In this document: piece after piece, positions 8,181 to 16,953 of the stretch | Position numbering within the stretch: the first letter of the stretch is position 1 | Layout: each line of letters begins with the position of its first letter | Origin: Shimia sediminis | Lineage (GTDB): Bacteria > Pseudomonadota > Alphaproteobacteria > Rhodobacterales > Rhodobacteraceae | Assembly (NCBI RefSeq): GCF_003990645.1 | Contig: NZ_RYZK01000004.1 | Span: forward strand, 186,001 to 250,000 | DNA length: 64,000 bases | Direction: 5' to 3' | Program-made: the position numbers and the translations under genes | Notes under the pieces: model-generated | The model's database searches: none | Seen by the model: only the letters and a program-made list of their open reading frames with translations | Told to the model about the DNA's origin: nothing

Positions 8181-8795
8181 TCAAAACTCCACCCCCTTCT
8201 GCGCCTTGATGCCATCGCGGAAGGGGTGTTTCAGAAGGGTCATTTCGGTGACCAGATCGGCGGCCTCGATCAGTTCGGGTTTGGCGTTGCGGCCGGTCAG
8301 CAGGACATGGGTCATGTCGGGTTTCTCGGTCAGGAGGAAATCGACCACGTCGTCGATGTTGAGGTAATCGTTGCGCAGGGCGATGTTGATTTCGTCGAGC
8401 ATGACAAAGCGGTTGGCGGGGTCGCGGATCAGCTGTTTGGCGAGCTCCCAGCCTGCCTGGGCCTTGGCGACGTCGCGTTCACGGTCCTGGGTTTCCCAGG
8501 TAAAGCCTTCGCCGGAGACGTGGAATTTGACCTCGTCGGGGAAGTGTTCTTCGAGGAAGGCGCGTTCGCCGGTGGCCCAGTTTCCCTTGATGAATTGCAC
8601 GACGGCGACGGGAAGCCCATGGGCGATGCAGCGCATGATCATGCCGAACCCGGAGGAGGATTTGCCTTTGCCGGGGCCGGTGTGGACGATGATCAGGCCC
8701 TTTTCCTCGGTCTTGGTGGCCATGAGGCGGTCGCGGGCGGCCTTGATTTTCTTCATCTTTTCGGTGTGGCGGGCGTTCTGATCGGTCTCGGACAT
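8181..8795 (-). CDS. cobO: Cob(I)yrinic acid a,c-diamide adenosyltransferase CobO
   Basis: A 204-residue ATP:corrinoid adenosyltransferase of the CobA/CobO/BtuR type, which attaches the 5'-deoxyadenosyl group to the Co(I) corrinoid. The unusual P-loop HTGPGKGKSSSGFGM (38-52) is diagnostic, followed by VVQFIKGNWATGE and the Walker-B-like FVMLDEINIALRNDYL. The length is normal. GAGG precedes the ATG by about six bases. It is the first gene of the minus-strand cobO / Lin0512 / cobQ set and lies downstream of the nnrS-like gene on the same strand. Confidence 0.96.
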   Translation of the reverse strand: MSETDQNARHTEKMKKIKAARDRLMATKTEEKGLIIVHTGPGKGKSSSGFGMIMRCIAHGLPVAVVQFIKGNWATGERAFLEEHFPDEVKFHVSGEGFTWETQDRERDVAKAQAGWELAKQLIRDPANRFVMLDEINIALRNDYLNIDDVVDFLLTEKPDMTHVLLTGRNAKPELIEAADLVTEMTLLKHPFRDGIKAQKGVEF

Positions 8796-8882
8796 GGGGG
8801 CCTCATGAGGGTCGCGGTTTCAGGGGGCACAGAAGCATAGGGATTGGTTGGGTGCAAGGCGATGGGCGACGCATGGGGGCAT

Positions 8883-8919
8883 GTTCGCGCCCGCCCTGGG
8901 GGGCGGGTCGGGCGTGAAC
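8883..8919. repeat. GC-rich palindromic element between nnrS-like gene and cobO
   Basis: An 11-bp stem (8883-8893 with 8909-8919, one G-T pair) with a loop rich in G on the plus strand. The core CGCCCGCC-TGGGGGGCGGG matches the element at 8110-8139. It lies downstream of the nnrS-like gene (minus strand) and upstream of cobO. No T-run follows on either strand. Confidence 0.55.
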
Positions 8920-8941
8920 CGGACCGCAAGCGATTTGGCGT

Positions 8942-10108
8942 TTAAGTGTTGCGCGCACCGCTGAAGACCGGGCGGGGCACCGGGCGGGTGACAGCGGGCA
9001 GGTAGAGCAGCGCGTAGAGGGTCCAGCCGGTGCACCAGAGGGCTGCCGCACTGTCCAGCGCGTCGAACATGCGCGCGCAGGTGGCCAGCCAGATGAGGGC
9101 AAAGGCAATGAGGGTGCCTCGGCGGGGGCGCAGACCGTCCGGGGTACGTTTGGCGATAGAGCGGGCCGAGACGGCGAGGATCAGACCTCCCATGGCGCCC
9201 ATGATCAGGGCGTGGATGGCCTGGGGTTCGCTGAGGGGGCCGCTGCCATTCAGCGATGCGCCCCAGAGATAGAGGCCAAGGGGCAGCCAGAGGTAGCCGA
9301 GGGTGAGGATGGCGAGCAGCGGGTCGTGAAAGGCGCTGCGCAGCGACCAAAAGGCCATGCGGGCCATGAGCAAGAGTGCGGTAAGGCGCAGGAAACCTGC
9401 GGCGACATCCGTGCGCGCCGCGAAGAGACCCATGGCGGCCATCAGCAGCGCGCCGAGGGCGATGGGGGCAAGCCAGAGGGGTTCCTCGCGCGGGATCTCA
9501 TTGCGGCGGATTGCGGCGCGGGAGAGGAAGGCCGGGACAAGCTGGCCTCCGACCACGATCAGGAGCAGCGCGAAGCCGAGGACCGGCAGATAGGGCGCCC
9601 AAGCGGGCAGTGTGGCGGTGTGGAGCGCGGTGATCCAGAGGGCTGAGCCGAGCCCGGCAGCGAGACAAAAGAAGAGGAACCCGGCGCGCCAGTGTTTGCC
9701 GCCCTTATGGGCCTCATAGGCCAGCAGCGCAGCGATGCCCCAGAAGAAAGCCAGCGATGTCGCCGCAGTGAGGGGGGAAAGGTCGACAAGGAGGCCAAGG
9801 CGTGTGGTGAGCCAGAGCCCCGCGAGCACGCGCAGCGGCCAGCCCGAGGGCGGGGCGCGGCCGGTCCAGCTGGGGCAGGCGGTCAGCAGGTAGCCCGCCA
9901 GTGCTGCCCCGGCAAAGCCAAAGGTCATCTCGTGAATGTGCCAGCCGAGCGACAGATCAAAGGGCAGATCGAGATTCGCCTGCCATTGCCAAAGGGCCAC
10001 GCACAGCGCCGCCCAGAGGGCTGCCAGCGGGAACATCACACGATAAGATGCAGCCCAGAGGCCGGTTTTAGGCCAAACCCGGTCGGAACTGTTCACCTCG
10101 GTCGTCAA
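8942..10108 (-). CDS. nnrS: NnrS-family membrane protein (cob-locus copy)
   Basis: A membrane protein of about 388 residues with roughly 12 hydrophobic segments. The family hallmark GWHIHEMTFGFAGAALAGYL near residue 50 matches NnrS, a heme- and copper-containing protein linked to nitrosative stress and denitrification. I chose the TTG at 10108 because AGGAGA lies about eight bases before it; longer forms of the frame run through the cobalamin riboswitch on the other strand and are not credible. A second copy is encoded at 55027-56217 beside nirS. This copy sits head-to-head with the riboswitch-controlled cob genes, which is odd for a denitrification protein. Confidence 0.85.
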   Translation of the reverse strand: MTTEVNSSDRVWPKTGLWAASYRVMFPLAALWAALCVALWQWQANLDLPFDLSLGWHIHEMTFGFAGAALAGYLLTACPSWTGRAPPSGWPLRVLAGLWLTTRLGLLVDLSPLTAATSLAFFWGIAALLAYEAHKGGKHWRAGFLFFCLAAGLGSALWITALHTATLPAWAPYLPVLGFALLLIVVGGQLVPAFLSRAAIRRNEIPREEPLWLAPIALGALLMAAMGLFAARTDVAAGFLRLTALLLMARMAFWSLRSAFHDPLLAILTLGYLWLPLGLYLWGASLNGSGPLSEPQAIHALIMGAMGGLILAVSARSIAKRTPDGLRPRRGTLIAFALIWLATCARMFDALDSAAALWCTGWTLYALLYLPAVTRPVPRPVFSGARNT

Positions 10109-10161
10109 AGGGGTCTCTCCTGCTTGACAAAGGGCACCTGCCTGCCTCAGTTGGGCGCGCT

Positions 10162-10340
10162 GGTGCCTGTAGTAATACGGGTGAATAGGGAATGCGATAA
10201 GGGATTGGACAACAGCCCGAAGCGCAGCCGCCCCCGCGACCGTGACCGGAGAGGTCGCCCGCTGCCACTGACGTTGATCGGGAAGGCAGGGTGACCAAGG
10301 GCTGAGAAGCCGAGATCCGCAAGCCGGGAGACCTGCCAGC
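10162..10340 (+). promoter_or_regulatory. Adenosylcobalamin riboswitch
   Basis: Conserved elements of the cobalamin aptamer appear in order: GGTGCCTG (10162-10169), GAATAGGGAATGCG (10183-10196), AGCCGCCCCCGC (10226-10237), GCCACTG (10264-10270), GGGAAGGC (10280-10287) and the B12 box GCCGGGAGACCTGCC (10323-10337). It is followed by about 92 bases to the DUF1636 start codon, enough for an expression platform. When bound by the cofactor it should repress the downstream operon. A TTGACA at 10124-10129 is a candidate -35 element for its promoter. Confidence 0.93.
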
Positions 10341-10432
10341 TGTTGAGTTGACGTAACCGGACGGGGTGTTTCGGTGTCGGGCTGTCGGTTGGCTTCCCGC
10401 TTTTCCCCGTCCCCCGAGATAAGGGATGAGAC

Positions 10433-10819
10433 ATGGCGAACGCGAACGCGCCTGTTGAACTGATGGTCTGCACGACCTGTCGCGCAGGCCAGCCGACGGA
10501 TGTCGAAGGCCCCCGCCCCGGCACGCAATTGTTCGAGGCGCTTGAGGCCTCGGACCTGCCGGCGCATGTGACGCTGACGCCGGTCGAGTGTTTCTCGAAT
10601 TGCGATCACGGCTGCTCGATCACCCTGCGCGGCGGCGACGCGCGCTGGACCTATGTCTATGGCAATTTCACCGGCGCGGACGATGTCGCGCTGGTTGCCG
10701 AGGGCGCCACGAAGTATGCCGCCACCACCGACGGGCTGGTGCCGTGGCGCGAACGCTCAACCCATTTCCGCAAGAACTGTATTGCACGTATTCCGCCAAT
10801 GGAGACCCCGGATGTCTAA
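10433..10819 (+). CDS. DUF1636-family, probably metal-binding protein
   Basis: A 128-residue protein with the DUF1636 pattern: CTTC near residue 14 and CFSNCDHGCS in the middle (about 54-63). These cysteines look like a ferredoxin-like or metal-binding site. It is the first gene after the cobalamin riboswitch and overlaps the start of cobW by eight bases, so the two are translationally coupled. The position next to cobW and cobN suggests a role in cobalt supply or cobalt insertion. That is inference from context; no activity is known to me for the family. Confidence 0.88.
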   Translation: MANANAPVELMVCTTCRAGQPTDVEGPRPGTQLFEALEASDLPAHVTLTPVECFSNCDHGCSITLRGGDARWTYVYGNFTGADDVALVAEGATKYAATTDGLVPWRERSTHFRKNCIARIPPMETPDV

Positions 10820-11849
10820 CCTTGAAAAACTTCCCGTCACTGTCATCACCGGCTTTCTTGGCTCGGGGAAAACCACGCTGATCCGCAACCTGATGCAGAA
10901 CCCTCAAGGCAAACGGCTGGCCGTTGTGGTCAACGAGTTTGGCGATGTGGGCGTGGATGGTGAGATCCTGAAGTCCTGCGCGATCCCCGATTGCCCGGAA
11001 GAGAACATCATGGAGCTGGCCAACGGCTGCATCTGCTGCACGGTCGCGGATGACTTTATTCCGACGATCGAAGCGCTGATGGCGCTGGACCCGCGGCCCG
11101 AGCATATCGTGATTGAAACGAGCGGTCTGGCGCTGCCCAAGCCGCTGTTGAAGGCGTTTGACTGGCCGGATATCCGCTCGAAGATCACCGTGGACGGTGT
11201 GATTGCGCTGGCTGACGCCGAGGCGGTGGCGGATGGGCGCTTTGCCCCGAACGTGGCGGCGGTGGATGCCCAGCGCGAGGCGGATGACAGCCTGGACCAC
11301 GAGACGCCCCTGTCCGAGGTGTTCGAGGATCAGGTGTCCTGTGCGGACATCGTGTTGTTGACCAAGCCCGATCTGGCAGGCCCCGAAGGTGTGGCCAAGG
11401 CGAAAGCGATGGTTCTGGCCGAGGCGCCGCGTGCGCTGCCCGTGGTCGAAGTGGCCGAAGGGGTTGTGGACCCCCGCGTGATTTTGGGGCTGGAAGCGGC
11501 TGCAGAGGATGACATGGACAACCGTCCCAGCCATCACGATGGCCATGACGATCACGAGCATGACGACTTTGAAAGCGTTGTGATCGACGTGCCGGAACAG
11601 GATGATCCCGTGGCCTTTGCCGCCAAGATCGAAGCGCTGGCGAAAGAGCAGAACATCCTGCGCGTCAAAGGCTACGCCGCGGTCAAGGGCAAGCCGATGC
11701 GCCTGTTGGTGCAGGCGGTCGGGGCCCGCGTGCGGCATCAGTTTGACCGCCCGTGGAAGCCGGAAGAGGGCCGTCAGGGCCGCATGGTCGTGATTGCCGA
11801 GCATGATGACGTAAACGAGGACGCAATCCGCGCCGCGCTGGTCGATTAA
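10812..11849 (+). CDS. cobW: CobW, G3E-family GTPase (putative cobalt chaperone)
   Basis: A 345-residue G3E GTPase. Walker A is GFLGSGKTT (14-22), the metal-site CxCC motif is GCICC (72-76), and a histidine- and aspartate-rich stretch typical of CobW lies at about residues 240-253 (HHDGHDDHEHDD). CobW proteins are thought to deliver Co(II) to the cobaltochelatase in the aerobic pathway. The ATG at 10812 fits the family start and overlaps the DUF1636 stop; longer upstream readings of the frame are not conserved. It is five bases upstream of cobN. Confidence 0.95.
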   Translation: MSNLEKLPVTVITGFLGSGKTTLIRNLMQNPQGKRLAVVVNEFGDVGVDGEILKSCAIPDCPEENIMELANGCICCTVADDFIPTIEALMALDPRPEHIVIETSGLALPKPLLKAFDWPDIRSKITVDGVIALADAEAVADGRFAPNVAAVDAQREADDSLDHETPLSEVFEDQVSCADIVLLTKPDLAGPEGVAKAKAMVLAEAPRALPVVEVAEGVVDPRVILGLEAAAEDDMDNRPSHHDGHDDHEHDDFESVVIDVPEQDDPVAFAAKIEALAKEQNILRVKGYAAVKGKPMRLLVQAVGARVRHQFDRPWKPEEGRQGRMVVIAEHDDVNEDAIRAALVD

Positions 11850-11854
11850 GCCCC

Positions 11855-14800
11855 ATGCATGTCGTCTTTCGTGAAAGCCACGGGTTGGAAGAGACCGAGA
11901 CCCCGACCGACCTGGGACAATCCCCGGCGGATCTGGTGGTATTGTCGTTCTCGGATTCCGACCTCGGGGCTTTTGCGGCGGGCTGGCATCGCGGGCGGGA
12001 TGATTTGCCGTCCTTGCGGCTGGCGAATATCTCGGCACTGAAACATCCCCTGTCTGTCGACACCTATGTCGAGCAGACCTTGGCAGGCGCCAAGGCGATC
12101 CTGATCCGGTTGATCGGGGGGATTTCCTATTGGCCTTATGGCATTCAGCAGATCGAGGTTTTGGCGCGCGAAAAGGGCATTGCGCTGGCGGTGCTGCCTG
12201 CGGATGGGCGGCCTGATGTGCGGCTGGACGAGGTGTCGACCCTGCCTGCGTCAACCTTGCATCGGCTGACGCATCTTTGTGACACGGGCGGGGCCGTGGC
12301 GGCACAGGCGGCCTTGGCGCAGTTGGCGCTGGCGGCGGGCTTGTACGCGCGGCCTGTGCCGGGGAAAAAGACCCTGCCGGATCAGGGGGCGTGGACGCCT
12401 GAGACCGGGGTCTGTGATGCGCGGGCGGTAAGGGATGAGAGCAAGCCGCTGGTGGCACTGACGTTTTACCGCGCCTATCTGACGGCGGCGGATACGGCAC
12501 CGATTGAGGCGTTGTTTGCCGAGTTCCGGGGGCGTGGGTTTGACGTGATTGGCCTGTTTGCGCCGTCGTTAAAGGCGCCCTGTGCGCGGACGGTCATTGC
12601 GTTGCAGCTGAAGGCGTTGCAACCGGCGGCGATTGTGAATGCGACGGCGTTTTCGGGCAAGGGAAATGACGGAGTATCTCCGCTGGATGCCACCGGCGCG
12701 CCGGTGTTTCAGGTGGCGCTGGCGACCTCGACCGAAGAGGCCTGGGCCGGAGCGGAACGCGGGTTGTCCCCTGCGGATCTGGCGATGCATGTGGTGCTAC
12801 CGGAAGTGGATGGGCGGCTTTTTGCGGGCGTCGCCTCGTTCAAGGAAGCGGGCACGCGGGACGCGGCGCTGGAGTTTGCGCGCATGGCGCACCAGCCGCA
12901 TGAAGGCCGGGTGCGGGCGATTGCCGATCAGGTTGAGGGCTGGGTGCGGCTGGCCGCGAAACCGGCGGCGGACAAGCGGGCGGTGTTCGTGTTGTCGACC
13001 TATCCGGGGCGCGACTGGAACATGGCGCATGCGGTGGGATTGGACCCATTGGCAAGCGTTGAGGCGATGCTGGGAGATTTGGCAGAGGCTGGGTATGAGG
13101 TTCACGATCGCGTACTGCCTGAGGGTGGGCGCGATCTGATCCGCGATGCGGATCAGGGTTTGGGCTTAAGCGATGCGCTGTTGGCTGAAACCATTGCTTG
13201 GGGGGTGAAAGAATACTCTGTCGCTCTGACCTCCCTGCCCCAAGCCTTGCGGGATGATCTGGTGGAAACATGGGGTGCCCCGGAGGATGACCCGGCCTGT
13301 CGCGATGGGGCGTTCCACTTTGCGGCCACGACACGCGGCACTGCGCTGGTCGCCCTGCAACCCGAGCGCGGCACGCCGGAGATGCGGGATGACGAATACC
13401 ACGACCTGAGCCGCACACCGCGCCATTCTTATGTCGCGTTTTACCTCTGGCTGCGGCGGGTGCATGGCGCGGATGCGCTGATCCACGTCGGGGCGCATGG
13501 CACGTTGGAGTGGCTGCCGGGGAAATCGGTGGCCTTGTCGGACACATGCTGGCCCGAGGCGCTGATTGGTGACCTGCCGGTGATCTACCCGTTCATCGTC
13601 AACGACCCCGGTGAGGCCGCACAGGCAAAGCGGCGCATTGGCGCGCTGACGCTGGGCCATGTGCCTCCGCCTTTGAAACTGAGTGCCACGCCCGAGCGGT
13701 TCTCGCGGCTGGAGAGCCTGCTGGATGAGTTCTCGAACGCCGATGGGCTGGACCCGAAACGGCGGGACCGCTTGCAGGCGGACATTCGCGACGAGGCGCA
13801 GGCGCTGGGATTGGGCGAAGAGTTGGGGCTGGATGCCGCGACCTCATTGGCCGAAACGATCACGCGCATTGATACCTTTGTCTGTGACATCAAGGAGAGC
13901 CAGTTTGGCGATGGGCTGCACGTCTATGGGCGTGTGCCCGAGGCGGCGGGCAGCTTTGACGTGGGCCCTTCGGCGGCCTCTGAACGCGAGGCGCTTCTCA
14001 GGGCTTTGGATGGCAAACGGATTGCGGCGGGACCCTCGGGGTCGCCCTATCGTGGGCGCACGGATGTGCTGCCAACGGGGCGGAACCTGTTCACCACCGA
14101 CCCGCGTTCGGTTCCCACACGGGCGGCCTATGCCCAGGGGGTGCGGCTGGCCGAGGAGCTGGTGCGGCGGCATTTGCAGGAAGAGGGCGATTATCCCAAA
14201 AACCTGATTGTTGACCTCTGGGGGTCGGCCACGATGCGCACGGCGGGCGAAGAGTTCGCCATGGCGCTGCATCTTTTGGGGGCAAAGCCTGTCTGGGATG
14301 AGGGCAGCGAGCGGGTGTCGGGCGTGGAGATCCTGCCGATTGCCATGCTGGAGCGGCCCCGGATCGACGTGACCTTGCGGGTCTCGGGGCTGTTCCGCGA
14401 TGTCTTCCCGACCCTGTCGTCGCTGTTCACGCAAGCGGTGAAGGCATTGGCCGAGCGGGATGAGGCGGCGGATTGGAACCCTTTCGCGGGCCGCGTGACG
14501 GCACCGCGGGTCTATGGGCCGGCGCCGGGCAGCTACGGGCTGGGTATGGGCCACAGTCTTGAGCAATATGACCAGGAGGGGCGCGCAGAGGCCGGACGCG
14601 CGTGGCTGGCGGCGTCGTCTTTTGCGCTGGACAGTGATGTCCCGACCCGCGATCTGGATGGCATTCGCAGCCGCGTGGCCGAGGCGGACAGTTTTGTGCA
14701 CCTGCAGGACATGCCCGAGACCGACCTGTTGCTGGCCAGCGATTATGCCGCGCATGAGGCGGGATTTGCCGCCGCGCAGAAGATCACCGGCGGCAAAGAG

Positions 14801-15190
14801 GCCGCCCTTTATCACGTGGACAATACCAACCCCGAGACCCCGCGCGCGCGCACCCTGCCCGAAGAGATTGCCCGCGTGGTACATGCGCGGGCAACCAACC
14901 CGGATTGGCTGGCGGGCATGATGCGGCACGGGTTCCGGGGCGGGGCCGAGATTGCCGCGACGCTGGATCACATGGCCTCATTCGCGCATCTGGCGGGTGC
15001 TGTGCCACCGCAGCTGTTTGACGCCTATCACGACGCGACGCTGGGCAATGAGGATGTTCTGGCGTTTCTGGAACACCAGAACCCGCAGGCGCTGGCGGCG
15101 ATGCGCGAGCGGTTTGCGGCGTTGCACCGGGCGGGGCTGTGGCAGTCGCGGCGCAACTCGATTTTGGCCGAACTGGAGGGCTTGTCATGA
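11855..15190 (+). CDS. cobN: Cobaltochelatase subunit CobN
   Basis: An 1111-residue large subunit of the ATP-dependent aerobic cobaltochelatase, which inserts Co(II) into hydrogenobyrinic acid a,c-diamide together with CobS and CobT. The CobN/BchH-family signature IHVGAHGTLEWLPGKSV lies near residue 545. It is somewhat shorter than the best-known CobN (about 1275 residues), mainly toward the N terminus. The CobS and CobT partners are not in this window. It overlaps cobG by four bases (ATGA), so it belongs to the riboswitch-led operon. Confidence 0.97.
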   Translation: MHVVFRESHGLEETETPTDLGQSPADLVVLSFSDSDLGAFAAGWHRGRDDLPSLRLANISALKHPLSVDTYVEQTLAGAKAILIRLIGGISYWPYGIQQIEVLAREKGIALAVLPADGRPDVRLDEVSTLPASTLHRLTHLCDTGGAVAAQAALAQLALAAGLYARPVPGKKTLPDQGAWTPETGVCDARAVRDESKPLVALTFYRAYLTAADTAPIEALFAEFRGRGFDVIGLFAPSLKAPCARTVIALQLKALQPAAIVNATAFSGKGNDGVSPLDATGAPVFQVALATSTEEAWAGAERGLSPADLAMHVVLPEVDGRLFAGVASFKEAGTRDAALEFARMAHQPHEGRVRAIADQVEGWVRLAAKPAADKRAVFVLSTYPGRDWNMAHAVGLDPLASVEAMLGDLAEAGYEVHDRVLPEGGRDLIRDADQGLGLSDALLAETIAWGVKEYSVALTSLPQALRDDLVETWGAPEDDPACRDGAFHFAATTRGTALVALQPERGTPEMRDDEYHDLSRTPRHSYVAFYLWLRRVHGADALIHVGAHGTLEWLPGKSVALSDTCWPEALIGDLPVIYPFIVNDPGEAAQAKRRIGALTLGHVPPPLKLSATPERFSRLESLLDEFSNADGLDPKRRDRLQADIRDEAQALGLGEELGLDAATSLAETITRIDTFVCDIKESQFGDGLHVYGRVPEAAGSFDVGPSAASEREALLRALDGKRIAAGPSGSPYRGRTDVLPTGRNLFTTDPRSVPTRAAYAQGVRLAEELVRRHLQEEGDYPKNLIVDLWGSATMRTAGEEFAMALHLLGAKPVWDEGSERVSGVEILPIAMLERPRIDVTLRVSGLFRDVFPTLSSLFTQAVKALAERDEAADWNPFAGRVTAPRVYGPAPGSYGLGMGHSLEQYDQEGRAEAGRAWLAASSFALDSDVPTRDLDGIRSRVAEADSFVHLQDMPETDLLLASDYAAHEAGFAAAQKITGGKEAALYHVDNTNPETPRARTLPEEIARVVHARATNPDWLAGMMRHGFRGGAEIAATLDHMASFAHLAGAVPPQLFDAYHDATLGNEDVLAFLEHQNPQALAAMRERFAALHRAGLWQSRRNSILAELEGLS

Positions 15191-16317
15191 GCCGCCCCGA
15201 GGCCAAGGGATGGTGCCCCGGCGCCTATCGCCCGATGATGTCGGGCGACGGGTTGGTGGTGCGGGTGCGCCCTATGCTGGCACGGGTGACCCGTGAGCAG
15301 GTTCTGGGCCTGTGCGCGGCGGCGCAGGAATTTGGCTCGGGCGTGATTGACCTGACGAGCCGGGCAAATCTGCAGATCAGGGGCGTCAGAGAAGACGATC
15401 ACGAGGCCTTGCTGCAAAGACTGGCCGGGCTGGACCTGTTGCCGGATGACCCGGTGCTGGAGGGGCGGCGCAACATCCTGATCACGCCGTTCTGGCAGGC
15501 GGGGGATGAAACACACGCCTTGGCGCAGGACTTGACCGAGCGGCTGGCCGAGTTGCCGGAGATGCCTGCCAAGGTGGGGTTTGCCATCGACACCGGGGTG
15601 GCGCCGATGTTCCACGAGAACTCGGCCGATTTCCGGCTGGAGCGCACGCCAAGCGGTGAGTTGATCGTTCTGGCGGATGGCATGACTCGGGGTCGTGTCG
15701 TTGCACGGGACGCGGCGGTGGACGCGCTGATTGAGATGGCGGATTGGTTTGCGGCCCGGCGCGGCGATACCCGTCGCATGGCACCACTGATGCTGAAGAC
15801 GCAATTGCCCGCCGACTGGCAGGGCACCCTGCGCGCGGCCCCTGCCCCGGCGCTGACGCCCGGCACCACTGAAGGCGGCGCGATCTATGGCGTGGGCTTT
15901 GGCCAGATGGACGCGCGACGGCTGGCGGCGCTGATGGACGCGACGGGCGCAGAGGCGATGCGGGTGACGCCCTGGCGGCTGATCCTGCTGGAGGGTGCAG
16001 AGCTGTTCGAGACCTCGGATTTCATCACCCGCGCCGATGACCCCTTGTTGCGGGTGGATGCCTGCCCCGGTGCACCGCTCTGCGAGGCGGCCAGCGTCGA
16101 CACGCGCAGCGTTGCCCGTGAGTTGGCGCATGTGATCACCGGGCCTTTGCATGTTTCGGGCTGCGCCAAGGGCTGCGCCCGCCCCCGCAGGTGCCGCACG
16201 ACCCTGGTGGGTCGGGGTGGTGCTTTCGATCTTGTTCGCGATGGCCTGCCGTGGGATGAACCGCGGCTAACCGGCCTCGCGCCCGACACCCTAAAAGACC
16301 GCATCGGAGAGAATTGA
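15187..16317 (+). CDS. cobG: Precorrin-3B synthase CobG
   Basis: A 376-residue monooxygenase of the sulfite/nitrite reductase fold that converts precorrin-3A to precorrin-3B in the oxygen-dependent pathway. The [4Fe-4S] ligands follow the family pattern: C293-x5-C299 and C326-x3-C330. The N-terminal ferredoxin-like half has GVIDLTSRANLQIRG. The ATG at 15187 overlaps the cobN stop. The presence of CobG shows the aerobic route, in contrast to the anaerobic genes found later in the window. Confidence 0.95.
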   Translation: MSRPEAKGWCPGAYRPMMSGDGLVVRVRPMLARVTREQVLGLCAAAQEFGSGVIDLTSRANLQIRGVREDDHEALLQRLAGLDLLPDDPVLEGRRNILITPFWQAGDETHALAQDLTERLAELPEMPAKVGFAIDTGVAPMFHENSADFRLERTPSGELIVLADGMTRGRVVARDAAVDALIEMADWFAARRGDTRRMAPLMLKTQLPADWQGTLRAAPAPALTPGTTEGGAIYGVGFGQMDARRLAALMDATGAEAMRVTPWRLILLEGAELFETSDFITRADDPLLRVDACPGAPLCEAASVDTRSVARELAHVITGPLHVSGCAKGCARPRRCRTTLVGRGGAFDLVRDGLPWDEPRLTGLAPDTLKDRIGEN

Positions 16318-16946
16318 TGCCGTATGAGTACGAAAAGAACGGCCAGGCGATCTATGACGAGAGCTTTGCCACCATTCGCCGCGAGGCGGACCTCTGGGCC
16401 TTTGACACCGACGAAGAGCAGGTGGTGGTGCGGATGATCCATGCGGCGGGCATGGTTGGGTTGGAAGAGCATGTAAAGTTCTCGCCCGGCATGGTTGCCG
16501 CGGCGCGCAAGGCGATGGAAGACGGGGCCCCGATTTTCTGCGACGCGCGCATGGTCAGCGAAGGCGTGACACGCCCGCGCCTGCCTGCGGACAACGAGGT
16601 GATCTGCACCCTGCACGCGGACGGTATCCATGAGCTGGCGGCCAAGATCGGCAACACCCGCTCGGCGGCGGCGCTGGAACACTGGCGCGACCGCTTGGGC
16701 GGCGCGATCGTGGCGATCGGCAATGCGCCGACGGCGCTGTTTCACCTGCTGAACATGCTGGAAGACCCCGACTGCCCGCGCCCTGCCGCGATCATCGGCT
16801 GTCCGGTGGGTTTTGTCGGCGCGCGCGAAAGCAAGGACGCGCTGTGGGCGGATCAGCCCGTGCCCTGCATGATCGTCGAGGGCCGTCTGGGTGGTTCGGC
16901 CATGACCGTGGCCGCCATCAACGCCATCGCAAGCCGTAAGGAATAA
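16317..16946 (+). CDS. cobH: Precorrin-8X methylmutase CobH
   Basis: A 209-residue enzyme that moves the methyl group from C11 to C12, turning precorrin-8X into hydrogenobyrinic acid. The catalytic-type His is H42 in VRMIHAAGMVGLEE, matching the His43 region of the Pseudomonas denitrificans enzyme. The start is ATG 16317, sharing one base with the cobG TGA, with GGAGAG about seven bases upstream. An in-frame TTG directly before it is less likely. It is followed after seven bases by cobI. Confidence 0.96.
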   Translation: MPYEYEKNGQAIYDESFATIRREADLWAFDTDEEQVVVRMIHAAGMVGLEEHVKFSPGMVAAARKAMEDGAPIFCDARMVSEGVTRPRLPADNEVICTLHADGIHELAAKIGNTRSAAALEHWRDRLGGAIVAIGNAPTALFHLLNMLEDPDCPRPAAIIGCPVGFVGARESKDALWADQPVPCMIVEGRLGGSAMTVAAINAIASRKE

Positions 16947-16953
16947 GCCCGAC

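Noticed and set aside
10124-10137. Possible NNR box TTGAC-AAAG-GGCAC before the cob-locus nnrS
   Set aside because: Only one half-site fits, and it is about 16 bases from the start codon. A -35 element for the riboswitch promoter is equally likely.
10109-10609. N-terminal extension of the cob-locus NnrS frame
   Set aside because: It runs antisense through the riboswitch and the DUF1636 gene and has low-complexity content. The TTG at 10108 with AGGAGA is a better start.
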